Shown one piece after another: positions 11,326 to 21,939 of a stretch of 64,000 bases of DNA. Position numbers and translations under genes: made by a program. The stretch covers positions 1-64,000 of the forward strand of contig NW_005179111.1 of assembly GCF_000350225.1 (NCBI RefSeq), read 5' to 3'. This DNA is from Chondrus crispus. Lineage: Eukaryota; Rhodophyta; Florideophyceae; Gigartinales; Gigartinaceae. The notes beneath the pieces are model-generated. The model made no database searches, was not told where the DNA came from, and worked only from the letters and a program-made list of their open reading frames with translations. Within the stretch, counting starts at the first letter, position 1; every line of letters starts with the position of its first letter.

Positions 11326-11862
11326 AACAAACACGGTTTTAATTCCGTCAGGTTCGCACGCAGACAAAGGCGATCTCATCACTAGAATTTGAAGATGGTC
11401 AGATAGTGCGGACATACGCGGATAAAATGCGACGCACCTGCGTGCATATCAACCTACTTTCAGCGCGTTTCCTATCACGACGACATCGAGATCGATCAAC
11501 TGTAGATCGACCGTTTGCAGCCCCATCCACCAGCAATAGCACTGGCGATCTCTCGCTATCCTGATCACCCATACACCACAAGCGGGCCCGCCGTGACCCT
11601 ATGGCATCGATCTTGCGCCCTCATACGCGAAACGAACTGCGTGGTTGTTTGTGTCCAAAGATACCTTCGGTCAGCAGTAGATTGGCCAAGGAAGAGCGAG
11701 GTGTCCAACTGTTGACGGGATCGGCGAGACGTGTAACCAGAAGTCCGCCCAATTTCAATTCAGATGGGATGGGTGCTGAAATCTGATAATTTTCCAGTAG
11801 AAAACGCCACTCCGCGAATAATCAGGTTTTCCAGCGTCTGAAACACCAGGTCCCTATTCCCT
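11326..11862. other. Downstream of TNP2-like copy 2, no gene recognised
   Basis: About 540 bases between the satellite and the stop codon of the minus-strand transposase. No reading frame here resembles a known protein. Confidence 0.5.
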
Positions 11863-14800
11863 TCATGCCATTCTTGCAGGGTAACCTTTTCTCCTCGTCT
11901 GAAAGTAGAATTCCCCGCCACCCAAAACATTGGCAGAGTGTTTGATGGAGTTGTCCCTCGATACGTGACAGGAGTTTGCTGAGCAGGCGCGGTACAGCGC
12001 CACGCGACGGACGCCATCAGTGAGACAGAGCACCTGTATAGACTCTGAGTTCAGTTCCGCGGATATTCTCAGAGTTTTACGATCATCCACTCTGCATCTT
12101 ACGACAGCCGCGTGAGGACTCTCGTCCTCTCTCTGCAAGACCCCAACAACAGCGAACAGGTTCAATGACGATCCGACCGCCCCATTTGCATGCAAAAGCA
12201 ATCTCTTCGTCCCTCCGCGCGGTAACATAACCTGGACGACACACCCCGGCTCAATCGTGTCATGCGAGTACGTCCGTGGGGACGCACTCAAGTAGCTTCT
12301 GCGAACGCGCCGAGCAGACGAGAACAACTTGACTTCTGACTTCTTTGACGTATCAAATTCTGGACGGAGATTTTCCAGGATGTTTGTAGCCCGTGACAAA
12401 AGCTGCGACAAAAGCTCAGATGACTCTATTGTTTCTGTTTCTGATATGCAACAGCTGGACAGCTCATTGACATCCTTTTCACAATTCCCCTCCCATCGTA
12501 CGGAATCTCCCGTCCAAGCGGGGTTGACCTTCCCATTCGACCGCATCTCGTCCATCAACGGTTTGACAAATAAATCAGATATACTAACATCTGTGTCCTT
12601 CAGGAATCCCTTCAATTCATCCGAAGCCTGTGACAACTCGTTGCAAGCTTCGCCGAGAAGCAAGCGTCGAAGGCCTCTCCTGCATTCCATATTCAGTCCG
12701 GCATCCGAAGTTTGTGTCATAGTGCTGGACAGCAACGCCAACCGCCCTTGCCAATCATTCCCCAAACAATGACCCACGGCCGCCAAATGTCCTTTTTGGT
12801 GATTACCCCGGACTATGCACCTCTTCAAAGGTTGATGAGCATTCTCGAACACCAGTTCCATAAAGTGACGTACATGCCCGAAGGCAGGAATTGTGTGGTT
12901 GTACAACTCGATTAACCTGTGCAGGTTCGGCTTGTCCAAGCTGGGGCGACCTTTACCCACTCCTTGGCAATAATTTGCGCAAAACTTGTCTGCCTCAGTC
13001 ACATACTTCTCAGCCCTTTCCAGCAAGTCTGCATGGTATTGAGCTCCATTATCACTTGTCACATACAAATAATCTGAGACACCATCCGCCTCTTTCGATG
13101 GCCACCAGTACGTCAACGCAATCAATTCCTGCAATTGCGTCAATAGATCCAACACAACAGTGGTTTCTTCACTCTGGATCCCCGGGAACAGTTGGTAGAA
13201 AACCGGAACGCACACGAGAAGGGCACAGAACACACCTGACAGAGTCATGGAATTGAGTTCATTCTTGGAACTAAAAACTGATGATTGCCTCTTCAACCCA
13301 TTGTCTCGGAGGGCTCCACATATTGCCATGTCAGCTTTTGCCCTGAACGCGGCCGCGTTTCCTTGTCGGTTAATCACGTGGAAGCCTACCTCGATAACGT
13401 TCTTCGCGAGACCGGCCAGCAAATGGTCAGGCGCGACGACGTTGCAGCGATATGCCTCAAAACGTCCTGACACCACACGCTTTCCATCGCTTGTTAACGG
13501 TATGTCAACGCGTACGCGCTCAAGTTCCCTTTGCAATGCAAGAAGAGGAGAACTTTCGTCACTAACCTTGTTGCTGTCTTTCATACCAAGCCGGTTTGTG
13601 TCTCGACTGTCAATTTCGCTGTTGCGAAGAGCTTCATGGCGTTCCATGCACCTCAAGGACGCCGTGCGGTGTGCATGGACTTTTGTTGTATAGCCGTATC
13701 CGCTCTCACCGACGCCGGTGTTCTTCCGAAATGTACAAAGAGTGCAGGGCGTATTTGCTGTATGTCCCATAACATCCAATGTTTCAGCGGCCGCTGGATA
13801 GTCAGCCACAAAACCCACCACGTCGACAAAGATTCTTACTCTCTCGCCGGTAGGCGTGTGTGCTTCCACACCTTCTGTTGTACACTTAACCAAGTCTGGA
13901 ATGATTGAGAGCAGTATATTGTTCGTTGATACACCTGGAGGGGTTAATCCAATGATTCTGACAGACGATCGCGTGTTACGACTTCGCGGTGGTAGTCCAA
14001 GCGGGATCATGTAGCATCCACCTGCTGAACCCTGCGGATACAATGAAGAGAATGGGGAAAAGTCATCGCAGTATAGGAGAGCGCGATAGACCACGAACTT
14101 TGTTCCATCCATTAAGCGGCCGCTGTTTTGCATTCTTCTGTCAATGTTGCGGGTGCGTCCCGATATTTTGGGCTCTTGGAGGAGGAAAGGCAGCCCTTTC
14201 AAATGCTGAGTACCGAGCAGACGAAAGGGTTTGTCTGGAGTTCCATCGCCACCATCATTGAAACGCTGACCGGCCCCGTTTGTACTCATGTTTTGAAACC
14301 AAAACAAAGTGTCTGAGGTGAGACCTTCCTTGTGTTTCCAAAACCTAGAAACCAACATACACATTCTCGACGTTGCCACTGCTTCACTTTCTGTAGGTCG
14401 AAGGAGGGTACAAATATCCCCAGGCAACACCTTCTTCGAAGAACGAGCCCTTGCTTCAAAATCTATCCTTCCATCTCTACGCCTCACAGATCTATTATAC
14501 TTTTCCAATGGCGGTGCTGTACAAAACTGCCTGGCCAGGCAATTCTCCACGCCACGGAGAACCTTCATCGCCATGTTGGCGCTTCTTGTAACATTTCCCT
14601 CACTTCCCACGCACCACACGGCTGAAATTATACACTTCATTACAAAGTTATTCTCTGCGTTCTCATGAACACGATAGCCCAGATTGCGCACGTCAAGTGA
14701 CAAACGTGATGGAGGCAGTTTTGACAGTTCCAGTCGAATCACGGCACCCGGGAACGCCTGCACAGTACATGAACCATTGTGGACGTAAAGTGCTGTCGTA

Positions 14801-15831
14801 GCTTCCGATATTATCTGCCGCTCTGCAACCAGCTTCGAGCTTTCTATGCATTCTGCGTCCGCCACACCACCATGCCATCGACTGGATTTCGGATACATTG
14901 AGTTGAAGAACGGAGCCATCATGATGTCCACTTTCGCCCATTCACTTGGTGGAACGATACGAACAGGAGTTTTAGACCCGTTCGAATATTGCGATGCGGT
15001 CTCCTCGTTACCCCCCAAATTTTCAACCAATGACGTTCGGTTGAATGCCTTCTTCTTTCGTCGGACGACAAAGTATTTGAGGTCACTCTTGGGAAAAAGA
15101 TACTTCAAAGCATGCGGAAAGAGAGTCCTCTGCACGGTGGAATAAGATGGGAACTTAATAGAAGGAGAAACCCAAGACAGTATATCTCTCAGGAGGTTAT
15201 ACTGTTTGACCGTATAGCGGACGCTACCGCAAACTATTACGAAGCCCAAAAGGTTGTACCATGGTTCGAAAAGCTTCCGAGACGATAGAAATATTCGCAA
15301 AACTTTCTGGCTGTCCAGCCTGCTTCCCATTTCGGGATCGTCACTTGATAAACTCGGAAGGCACTCCATCCCCTCACAGCTCTCTTGATAAATACTTGGA
15401 ACAATGATATTGTCATTTCCCACTAAAACGCCGTTTGGATCGCTCTCGGGAGCGAATTGTTCCGAGTCGCCAAGTTCTGGGAAGTGGCCCTCATCATAGT
15501 CGACAAGATCTATTCCTTCTTCGACGACAACCGTTTCTCGATGTTCGGAGCCCTTTATCTTCGATCTAGTACCATGATCTCCAGTCTGATTGTTCGACGA
15601 AGCGTGCCCATTCAACACTCCCAAAATATCAGCCGCTTCGCCAGTTTCCGGAAGCTCGAGAGCTGGGGTTTCTTCTGCTTCCATAAGTGCGGCCGCATCT
15701 GCATCCCCATCGAGATCGCATCCTGGTCGTGTATGAACGTCATGGAACAGGGCTGCCAGGTCTGGCAAGTTAGGGACGTTGTCCATCCAAGTAGTGCCCA
15801 TCGTACGACGTCTCTTTCTTCGACCTGACAT
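11863..15831 (-). CDS. TNP2-like (CACTA/EnSpm-type) transposase, copy 2, intact
   Basis: An uninterrupted 1,322-codon frame from ATG at 15829-15831 (MSGRRKRRR, a basic nuclear-targeting-like start). The frame is open 43 codons further upstream but has no better start. The N-terminal third is acidic and low in complexity. The core matches copy 1: YCDDFSPF, GGCYMIPLGLPP, IGLTPPGVSTNN, FVDVVGFVADYPA, the CTLC pair, APDHLLAGL, DKPNLHRLIEL and FENAHQPLKR. These align with the DDE-and-CxxC order of TNP2-type transposases, which cut and paste DNA in the nucleus. The ending GYPARMA parallels copy 1. Identity to copy 1 looks moderate, so this is not a recent duplication. It could instead be a domesticated relative. 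Four GCGGCCGC octamers lie inside the gene. Confidence 0.6.
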   Translation of the reverse strand: MSGRRKRRRTMGTTWMDNVPNLPDLAALFHDVHTRPGCDLDGDADAAALMEAEETPALELPETGEAADILGVLNGHASSNNQTGDHGTRSKIKGSEHRETVVVEEGIDLVDYDEGHFPELGDSEQFAPESDPNGVLVGNDNIIVPSIYQESCEGMECLPSLSSDDPEMGSRLDSQKVLRIFLSSRKLFEPWYNLLGFVIVCGSVRYTVKQYNLLRDILSWVSPSIKFPSYSTVQRTLFPHALKYLFPKSDLKYFVVRRKKKAFNRTSLVENLGGNEETASQYSNGSKTPVRIVPPSEWAKVDIMMAPFFNSMYPKSSRWHGGVADAECIESSKLVAERQIISEATTALYVHNGSCTVQAFPGAVIRLELSKLPPSRLSLDVRNLGYRVHENAENNFVMKCIISAVWCVGSEGNVTRSANMAMKVLRGVENCLARQFCTAPPLEKYNRSVRRRDGRIDFEARARSSKKVLPGDICTLLRPTESEAVATSRMCMLVSRFWKHKEGLTSDTLFWFQNMSTNGAGQRFNDGGDGTPDKPFRLLGTQHLKGLPFLLQEPKISGRTRNIDRRMQNSGRLMDGTKFVVYRALLYCDDFSPFSSLYPQGSAGGCYMIPLGLPPRSRNTRSSVRIIGLTPPGVSTNNILLSIIPDLVKCTTEGVEAHTPTGERVRIFVDVVGFVADYPAAAETLDVMGHTANTPCTLCTFRKNTGVGESGYGYTTKVHAHRTASLRCMERHEALRNSEIDSRDTNRLGMKDSNKVSDESSPLLALQRELERVRVDIPLTSDGKRVVSGRFEAYRCNVVAPDHLLAGLAKNVIEVGFHVINRQGNAAAFRAKADMAICGALRDNGLKRQSSVFSSKNELNSMTLSGVFCALLVCVPVFYQLFPGIQSEETTVVLDLLTQLQELIALTYWWPSKEADGVSDYLYVTSDNGAQYHADLLERAEKYVTEADKFCANYCQGVGKGRPSLDKPNLHRLIELYNHTIPAFGHVRHFMELVFENAHQPLKRCIVRGNHQKGHLAAVGHCLGNDWQGRLALLSSTMTQTSDAGLNMECRRGLRRLLLGEACNELSQASDELKGFLKDTDVSISDLFVKPLMDEMRSNGKVNPAWTGDSVRWEGNCEKDVNELSSCCISETETIESSELLSQLLSRATNILENLRPEFDTSKKSEVKLFSSARRVRRSYLSASPRTYSHDTIEPGCVVQVMLPRGGTKRLLLHANGAVGSSLNLFAVVGVLQREDESPHAAVVRCRVDDRKTLRISAELNSESIQVLCLTDGVRRVALYRACSANSCHVSRDNSIKHSANVLGGGEFYFQTRRKGYPARMA

Positions 15832-16665
15832 ATGAGGAACGGTGGTGCTGTCGTCCGATATTTTCGTGTGGATTATGGTGTTGGAAGAAGTGAGAGTGTA
15901 GGATGTTGTTGAAGGAACAGTGCGCAGGGGTCCCCAGGCCTGGCGGTTTAGACTTTGCACACCAAATAATTACATTACAAGTGGCGGTCTGCTAGTGTCT
16001 ACCCGACCGTGAGGACAAAATTTGAGGACAAAGGGATTTTTCTTCGAACTCCTTGCTTGTTTTTTAGTTCTGATTTGAGTACTGGGTACTCCACATAGCC
16101 CTTGACACAATCAGCACAAATCGTTTGTTGTGGAGACAAGTTCTACCTCTAAAAGTGAAGCAGAACCTGGAAATCTTCACTGTAAGCAGTTTTTCTTTGT
16201 AGTACGAAATTGAAAATGGCTTCTTCGTGATTTACAAGGTATTTCATTGACAACCCCACCGTTCAAGTGCGATATGGCTGTCTTGAAGTATTCTTTCAGA
16301 AGAATTCGTGTCGGCTAAATGATGAAAAATTATTAAATTTGTCGGATCTGTTGAGGTATGATAAGCTTGGTCAGTCGGATACACACTACAGTACAGGGTA
16401 TTAACTCTGCCTTTCTCTGTCCACCGTTGTTTACTCCGGTATCCCCCAACCTCCTCTTTCTTTCCCCTCACTAATCCACCATGACCACTGCCCTCGCATC
16501 TCCTTCCGTCCTTCTCTGCTTCTGTCTTTCTCTGCGCCCTCTCACGCAAGCCACGCCCTCGCTGTCGCACCGGCCCCACCCCTCGCATGCGCTTTCTGAA
16601 CGATTCCAGCCACTATCAACTCTCGTGGCGATCTCAATTGAATAACACACTCTCTCAGGACTGCG
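15832..16665. other. Intergenic region between copy 2 and the NMT fragment
   Basis: No supported gene. Bases 16440-16660 are pyrimidine-rich on the plus strand and end in CTCTCTCAGGACTGCGATG, which looks like a 5' UTR or promoter for the NMT reading frame starting at 16666. Confidence 0.5.
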
Positions 16666-17448
16666 ATGGCAGAGAAAGACACCGGCGACAAGCCGCCTAC
16701 AGAAAGAAAGAACACGTACAAGGAGGTTGACCTTTCTTGGAGCGATGCGAGGGCGAAGCTTGCGGAGTTGATGGGAACGATGAGCGTTGCCGGCGTCGAT
16801 GGCAAGCCTGCCGAAAAAGAATATAAATTTTGGAAAACACAACCGATCCCCCAGATGGGACAGGACGATCAACTCGACCTGCTTGGTGATCATGGTGAGG
16901 CCATTGAGACTAAAACGGTTGACCAGGTATCGAAAAAACCTTACAACCTGATTGACTCTTTCGAGTGGTCAGACATAGATGTCACCGATGACAAGCAACT
17001 CGAAGAAGCGTATCGTCTTTTGAATGAAAACTACGTTGAGGACGGAGATGCCATGTTCCGCTTTGATTATTCCCGGGAGTTTTTGAGGTGGGCTTTGCTT
17101 CCACCCGGATAGCATCCAACTTGGCATGTGGGCGTCCGTGTCAAGTCCAATAAGAAACTCGTAGCCTTTATTACGGCTGTCCCAGCGACCTTGCGTGTTC
17201 ACATGGATTCCGTGAAAGTGGTAGAGACCAACTTTCTTTGTGTCCACAAAAAACTTAGAGCGAGGCCACTCGCTCCGATACGAGAGATAACACGACAGGT
17301 TAGCTTGCAGAACGTCTGGCAGGCGGTATACACGGCTGGGTCCATCCTTCCGCGACCCGTCACGTCATCACGATACTACCATCGCTCGCTAAACCCCAAA
17401 AAGCTTATCGAAATCGGGTCACATCCGCTAATCTCCTCTCCGACTTAA
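16666..17448 (+). pseudogene. Glycylpeptide N-myristoyltransferase, 5' half, broken
   Basis: The family transfers myristate from myristoyl-CoA to N-terminal glycine of target proteins. The frame shows FWKTQPIPQMGQ, DSFEWSDIDV, LNENYVEDGDAMFRFDY, REFLRWALLPPG, then TAG at 17110-17112 where family members have an aromatic residue. It continues [47 protein letters not shown] and [15 protein letters not shown]. Homology ends there. The second acyltransferase-fold half is missing and the frame stops at 17446-17448. Start ATG 16666 gives a normal-looking N-terminus. Its stop overlaps the stop of the opposing GRP94 fragment by two bases. Confidence 0.88.
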
Positions 17449-18672
17449 AAGACGGAAACCGTAGCCATAAATACCTCATCCTCCACTCTTGTTCGACTAC
17501 GGTACAACAACTCATCATGGTCCTCAGAAGAATCCTCACTGTGGTCTTCAGAAGCAGGGTCTGCGCTACTACTAGATGCCTCCTTCAAATTTGCGTCACC
17601 ATCAGACTTCTCCTCCTCTGAGTCAGCCTTCTCCTCCTCGGGGTACTCTTCCACTATAGGCGCACTCGGATCCACGCCAACACTCTCACCAATCCACTTG
17701 TACATTCTGTCTGCGTAGCTCTTGTAGTCACTGTCCCGCATTACATATCCGGATGCAACTAGCGCAGTGTCGTACACAAGATGCCCAAGCTCGGCTGCTC
17801 TTTCATCGTCCTCTCCGCTTTCTACAAGGCGAAGCATCTCTTTTGTGATCGGGTGGTGTGCATTAAGCTCCATAATCTTACTCTTTGGCGTCATGTATCC
17901 GAAACTGTCGGGGTCCGCGAATGCTTGCGCTCTCATAATTATTTCCATTCTCGCCGAATAACCTTACTGGTCCGATGTCAACACACACACTGTATCACTG
18001 AGCCGGTTTGATAGTCTCACCTTGGAGACCTTGTCTCCCAACTTCTTTTTCAGGAATTTCGTCAGCGGCTTGTACATTTTCTTCAGAGCCTTGTTCTTCT
18101 CTTTCTCTTCTTTTTGATCTTTCTCACCAAATTTGAAGTTGTCTTTCGAAATTGACATGAACTTCGTGCCTTCGTAGTCAAGCAACTGGGTGGTCATGTT
18201 CTCGTCAATGGCCTGTGTCAAATAGAGAACCTCATACCCTTTTTTGATCAGTTTCTCGAGGAATGGACTATCCTTGACGGATTCGAGATCTGCACCAGAG
18301 TGATAATAGATCTGATCTTGATCTTCCTTCATGCGCTCCATGTATTGATCGAGAGATGCCCAATCATTGGGGTCTTGTTGTCAGTTTTCGAAGTGCGGAA
18401 GCGGAGGAGCTTCGCAAGTCGAGCTCTGTTTGCGCTATCTTCAATGAAACCGAGCTTAATGCTCTTACCAAACTTATTCCAAAATTGGATGCAGGGCTTG
18501 GCCTTCTTCTCGTTCGTCTTTTCATCACTCGACTCGTCTGATTCTTCTTCTGCCTCGGGCTCCTCATCGTCCTTCTTCATGATCCCCTTGATCATTTCCA
18601 GAGCTTTCCGGACCAATTTGCGCTTGATGACGTTCATAATCTTACTTTCTTGGAGCATTTCACGGGAATGCG
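17445..18672 (-). pseudogene. ER HSP90 chaperone (GRP94/endoplasmin), middle and C-terminal part, broken
   Basis: Homology begins near [17 protein letters not shown] and covers the middle and dimerisation domains: [80 protein letters not shown] and NAHHPITKEM. The N-terminal ATPase domain is absent. One base is missing near 18375 (frame change after TSKTDNK). A TAA sits between TSDQ and GYSARM, near 17960, where the family has Tyr. The acidic insert ([19 protein letters not shown]) and an HDEL at 17508-17519 identify the ER paralogue. HDEL is followed by TTG instead of a stop, so the frame runs on for about 20 more residues to 17447. Confidence 0.88.
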
Positions 18673-19734
18673 GGGGGAACGCGTGTGAAGATGATGTACA
18701 CAATCAAAACAAAAGGAGCGAGTGGACGACCAAAAGGGATTTCTTCAAAACTTGTTCAAAACTTGATCATGATCCCGATGCGGAATATGGATCCCGATTT
18801 ACATTATCGACGTGTATGATCGCGAAGGAGGATCCCCACTCCATTTTCCATCCGGGCCCGCTCGCTGTATCCACCGACATGGAGGCACCATCTACCATAA
18901 CAACCCCAAGAGTAGGGTTCAGTTGTGTCGTGCCAATGTACTGTCACAAGACATGACATAATTGCCTTACCGGTAAGTCTTCTCGTGCGGCACTGAGGTA
19001 TGGAAAGGTAGATGCTGTAGGGTACCAAATGATCTTACAAAGCTTTTGATCGAAGACGCTTTGCCGCACAGTATACTTCTGAGGCCTTCTGCCACGGATC
19101 CTGCTGCAGAGTAAAAACAGTCAAAACTATAAAGCACTGGACGTTTGTCAATCAATCGCAGCTCAATTTGCAAGCCTTGAACTGTGTTGCAGGGGAAAAT
19201 TGTTTCTAGAAACGCGTTAGTAATGCAGGCTGCATGGTTGGAACACGTTCCAACCGTGCAATTTTAGAACAGAGAGACTCGTCCCTCCTATGTGAGACTA
19301 ATCGCAGTTGTGGACACTTCACTAAATTTGTTGTTGGCAGTGTAGTCGTAGACACCTGCCAAACATCCCTCCACATCCGAACCAAGACATGCTCCTGATT
19401 TTATGCCTGCGCGGAAGTCACTCTCATATGAAGGCGTCCACGTGTTCCGCCTCTCGCCTTAGCTGCCTCTCAACTTGGAAATCAGACTCCCGCTTGACGC
19501 TTTCGCGGGTAGATAAATTATAACCGTTCTTGTGACACTATGCCGCGCGTTAGTCAGAGAGAGATAGATGGGCGAAGCATTAAGATGAAAGAGCTATGGT
19601 TCGAGCAACCGAAAGTATCTGAAACCTCAAAGCAAAGAATTTCATTATCGTCTTGGACGTGACTTCAAAGCAGTGATGCGGCTGGTCTTGTGTCCGCAAA
19701 AGTTGTACAGACTTGCAAAACTATGATATTTTCG
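18673..19734. other. No gene recognised
   Basis: About 1 kb upstream of the GRP94 fragment. No residual ATPase-domain homology was recognised in either strand, and short ORFs match nothing known. Confidence 0.5.
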
Positions 19735-20970
19735 TTACAATTCTCCAGGGTAAGTAGAGCCGCTACGGGCGTAATCGAAAATCTTCCATGACAACAGGTC
19801 CTGTAGTCGGTACGAACCAATTCGGTGCAGCAGACGCAACGGAGCCATGGCCGAGCTTGCCAACAGTGGTTTGACTGTGGTTGTGAAGCACGAAACCCGC
19901 ACACCACTGACTATGAGGTCTCCATTCAAGGAATGGGGATTGAAAAGCCCTCTGCCTGTCACACTAGACACTTGTACCACGCGTTTCGGCAACCTATCTG
20001 CCCCGATGAGAAAGTCACCGACGGCAATATCGGCGGCCTTGAGGAGCATCGGCATAGAATCCTGTCCTCGGCGATACACGTAATGTCCAGGTGACACACG
20101 CAAGTTTCCTGTTTTCTCACTGTCAGCATATTGAACGTGCACAAAACTCGCCACGGCATGCGGATCCGCGTGTGAGTGCATGAAGATTTCACTCGGCGTT
20201 TCTAGGTCGGTTGAAGCTACAGCATCATTCCGCGATATGCTTTCTATAGGTTGGCGACTCCCATCGGCCATAGTAACTAGCTCTCCGGCCGGGAAACACG
20301 CTCTCATCGACTCTTGGGACTCCTTAAAATCGTCGCTTCTGATATTCACTTCACCATACTGCTCCAGCTTCCCCGTAACTTGGGTGATTTCCATTGGTGG
20401 ATCAGCCTCTGTATATTCTTCGACAAAGTACTCTGTGTCATTGTACCGACCTGATATCCATCCGACAAGGGCGCGAGAATCGATTCTGACAAACTCGCTA
20501 GCCTCATCCGTTTCGTTGCACATGTCCCTGCTATGTATGCCAACAAACCATCCGGGGCTCGGAACAAGTTGGGCAATACAGCTGATGAGTGAAAAGTCTG
20601 CTGAGATCTTAAGAATGAGATCTTCAGACTCGTCGTTTACCACCATATCCCTGATTGAGCCATTGTAGCTTAAGATATTGTCTTTGTCGGGTTCGATCTC
20701 ATTCCGAAGTTTCTCATCAGAATTGTTGTCGTCCTGGTCAACAAATTTTTGGATAGCGGGTGAGGCAGTTCTTTGCGGTGTCCACATGACGTACTTGTCG
20801 TTGTGAGAGGCGCAATGCATGCGTCCAAACCCGACGGGTCCCTCGGGGGGTTGGCCGGGATCATTCTGAAGAGTCCATTCGTAGGTAAACGAGACGGTGT
20901 AATTAATGGTCCCCTTGCACTTAGCAGCGGCAGCTACGAAAAGGTGGTGTATGTAAAAGATGACAAGCAA
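19735..20970 (-). CDS. Secreted-type protein: Spondin_N domain fused to a hedgehog-type Hint (Hog) domain
   Basis: A 411-codon open frame. Residues 1-17 are hydrophobic and end AAAAKC, like a signal peptide. Residues about 24-205 match Spondin_N: YTVSFTYEW, HNDKYVMW, and SLISCIAQLVPSPGWFVGI followed by DMC. Residues 225-362 match a hedgehog-type Hint: Cys225 in ACFPAGELVTMADGSRQPI, VSPGHYV (His296), VGDFLIGA, and IVSGVRVSCF, with SCF at 360-362. In the family, the Cys carries out N-S acyl shift and self-cleavage, releasing the N-terminal ligand part. The frame opens at a TTG with no upstream in-frame ATG before a stop. The true start may therefore lie in another exon or be damaged. Domain calls are from residues; activity is inferred. 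Confidence 0.8.
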   Translation of the reverse strand: MLVIFYIHHLFVAAAAKCKGTINYTVSFTYEWTLQNDPGQPPEGPVGFGRMHCASHNDKYVMWTPQRTASPAIQKFVDQDDNNSDEKLRNEIEPDKDNILSYNGSIRDMVVNDESEDLILKISADFSLISCIAQLVPSPGWFVGIHSRDMCNETDEASEFVRIDSRALVGWISGRYNDTEYFVEEYTEADPPMEITQVTGKLEQYGEVNIRSDDFKESQESMRACFPAGELVTMADGSRQPIESISRNDAVASTDLETPSEIFMHSHADPHAVASFVHVQYADSEKTGNLRVSPGHYVYRRGQDSMPMLLKAADIAVGDFLIGADRLPKRVVQVSSVTGRGLFNPHSLNGDLIVSGVRVSCFTTTVKPLLASSAMAPLRLLHRIGSYRLQDLLSWKIFDYARSGSTYPGEL

Positions 20971-21939
20971 GGTGACGTATGAATGACGAAAGGCACGGGT
21001 CGAAATAGCAGTGATCTCTCGACGCTGTGCAATTTGGTTCCCGAGTATTCAACTAAATCCCCGGGATATGCAGCAGCCGCGCTTTATGCAATTTCAGATC
21101 TGGTATGTCGACATGTCGATTGCGATGCAGAACATGTGCAAATAAATGCAACAGGGAAGAGTGAACACGAGAGCCTTTCAGTTTTTGATGAGAGCAAGTG
21201 GGTGGTGACTTTCCCCGTCGTCAGTGCGATCGTTCGCGGGACCGGTGCTGATGAGCTCATTCTTGCAGCCGCACATTGCCTGGGAATTCTAGTTGTTCAT
21301 GCTCCACTGCACAAGATCGGTGAGGCTAGTTCAGTTTTAGTGCAGACCATTTGGCATCCAACAAGTTCGCGGTGCTTGGGGATCAGTTCCGCGACTTTTG
21401 CGTGTAAAGTGCGTCCTGTGTGTTTGTAAAAAGTCGTCCGCATGTGTACAGCATAACCGAAAATGCGCTTCTCGTTAGTCCATCGGTGTCAGCGTCGCAT
21501 TTGATGTGTCGAGGCCCTCGGCCTCTATGCGTGCCTTTCGCGCGCGCTCCTTGCGCTGCTCGGGGGATTCAGACGACTCGGAGGATTCGGGGATGTGAGG
21601 GAGCTGGGATGGGAGGTGGGTCTGCTCCTCCTTTGCGACGCAGATGGAGGGGCGCCGCACGACGGCGCGATGCGGGCGCCGGAGTCATCGTTTTTGATCT
21701 GCTCATCGTTTGCGTACAGATGTTGGCGGAGAAAAGTTTGCCTGGAGACAAAAGTTGTAGTACAGCTCTGTGCCTTCGCTTTTTGTGTGGACAAAAGTAT
21801 TGCGTTCACCGTAGATTGCTCCGACGCCGCTATGTGGAAGGCGAGATAGAAAAAAAAATCCTAGTCAATCAAAATTGATGGGCTTGCGCATCACGCAAAT
21901 TTAGTACCGCTGGAGGGTACTTGTAGTTGAGCCCGTGCC
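20971..21939. other. Region with one weak 148-codon ORF, no gene assigned
   Basis: A plus-strand frame at 20983-21429 starts 12 bases from the open end of the Hint gene and resembles no family I know. I do not call it a gene. The rest is GC-rich and without recognisable coding. Confidence 0.4.

Noticed and set aside
18804..19028. Possible N-terminal continuation of GRP94
   Set aside because: Neither frame shows ATPase-domain motifs, so homology is taken to end near 18670.
20983..21429. A 148-codon plus-strand ORF
   Set aside because: It begins 12 bases from the Hint gene's open end and matches no family I recognise; left as unassigned.
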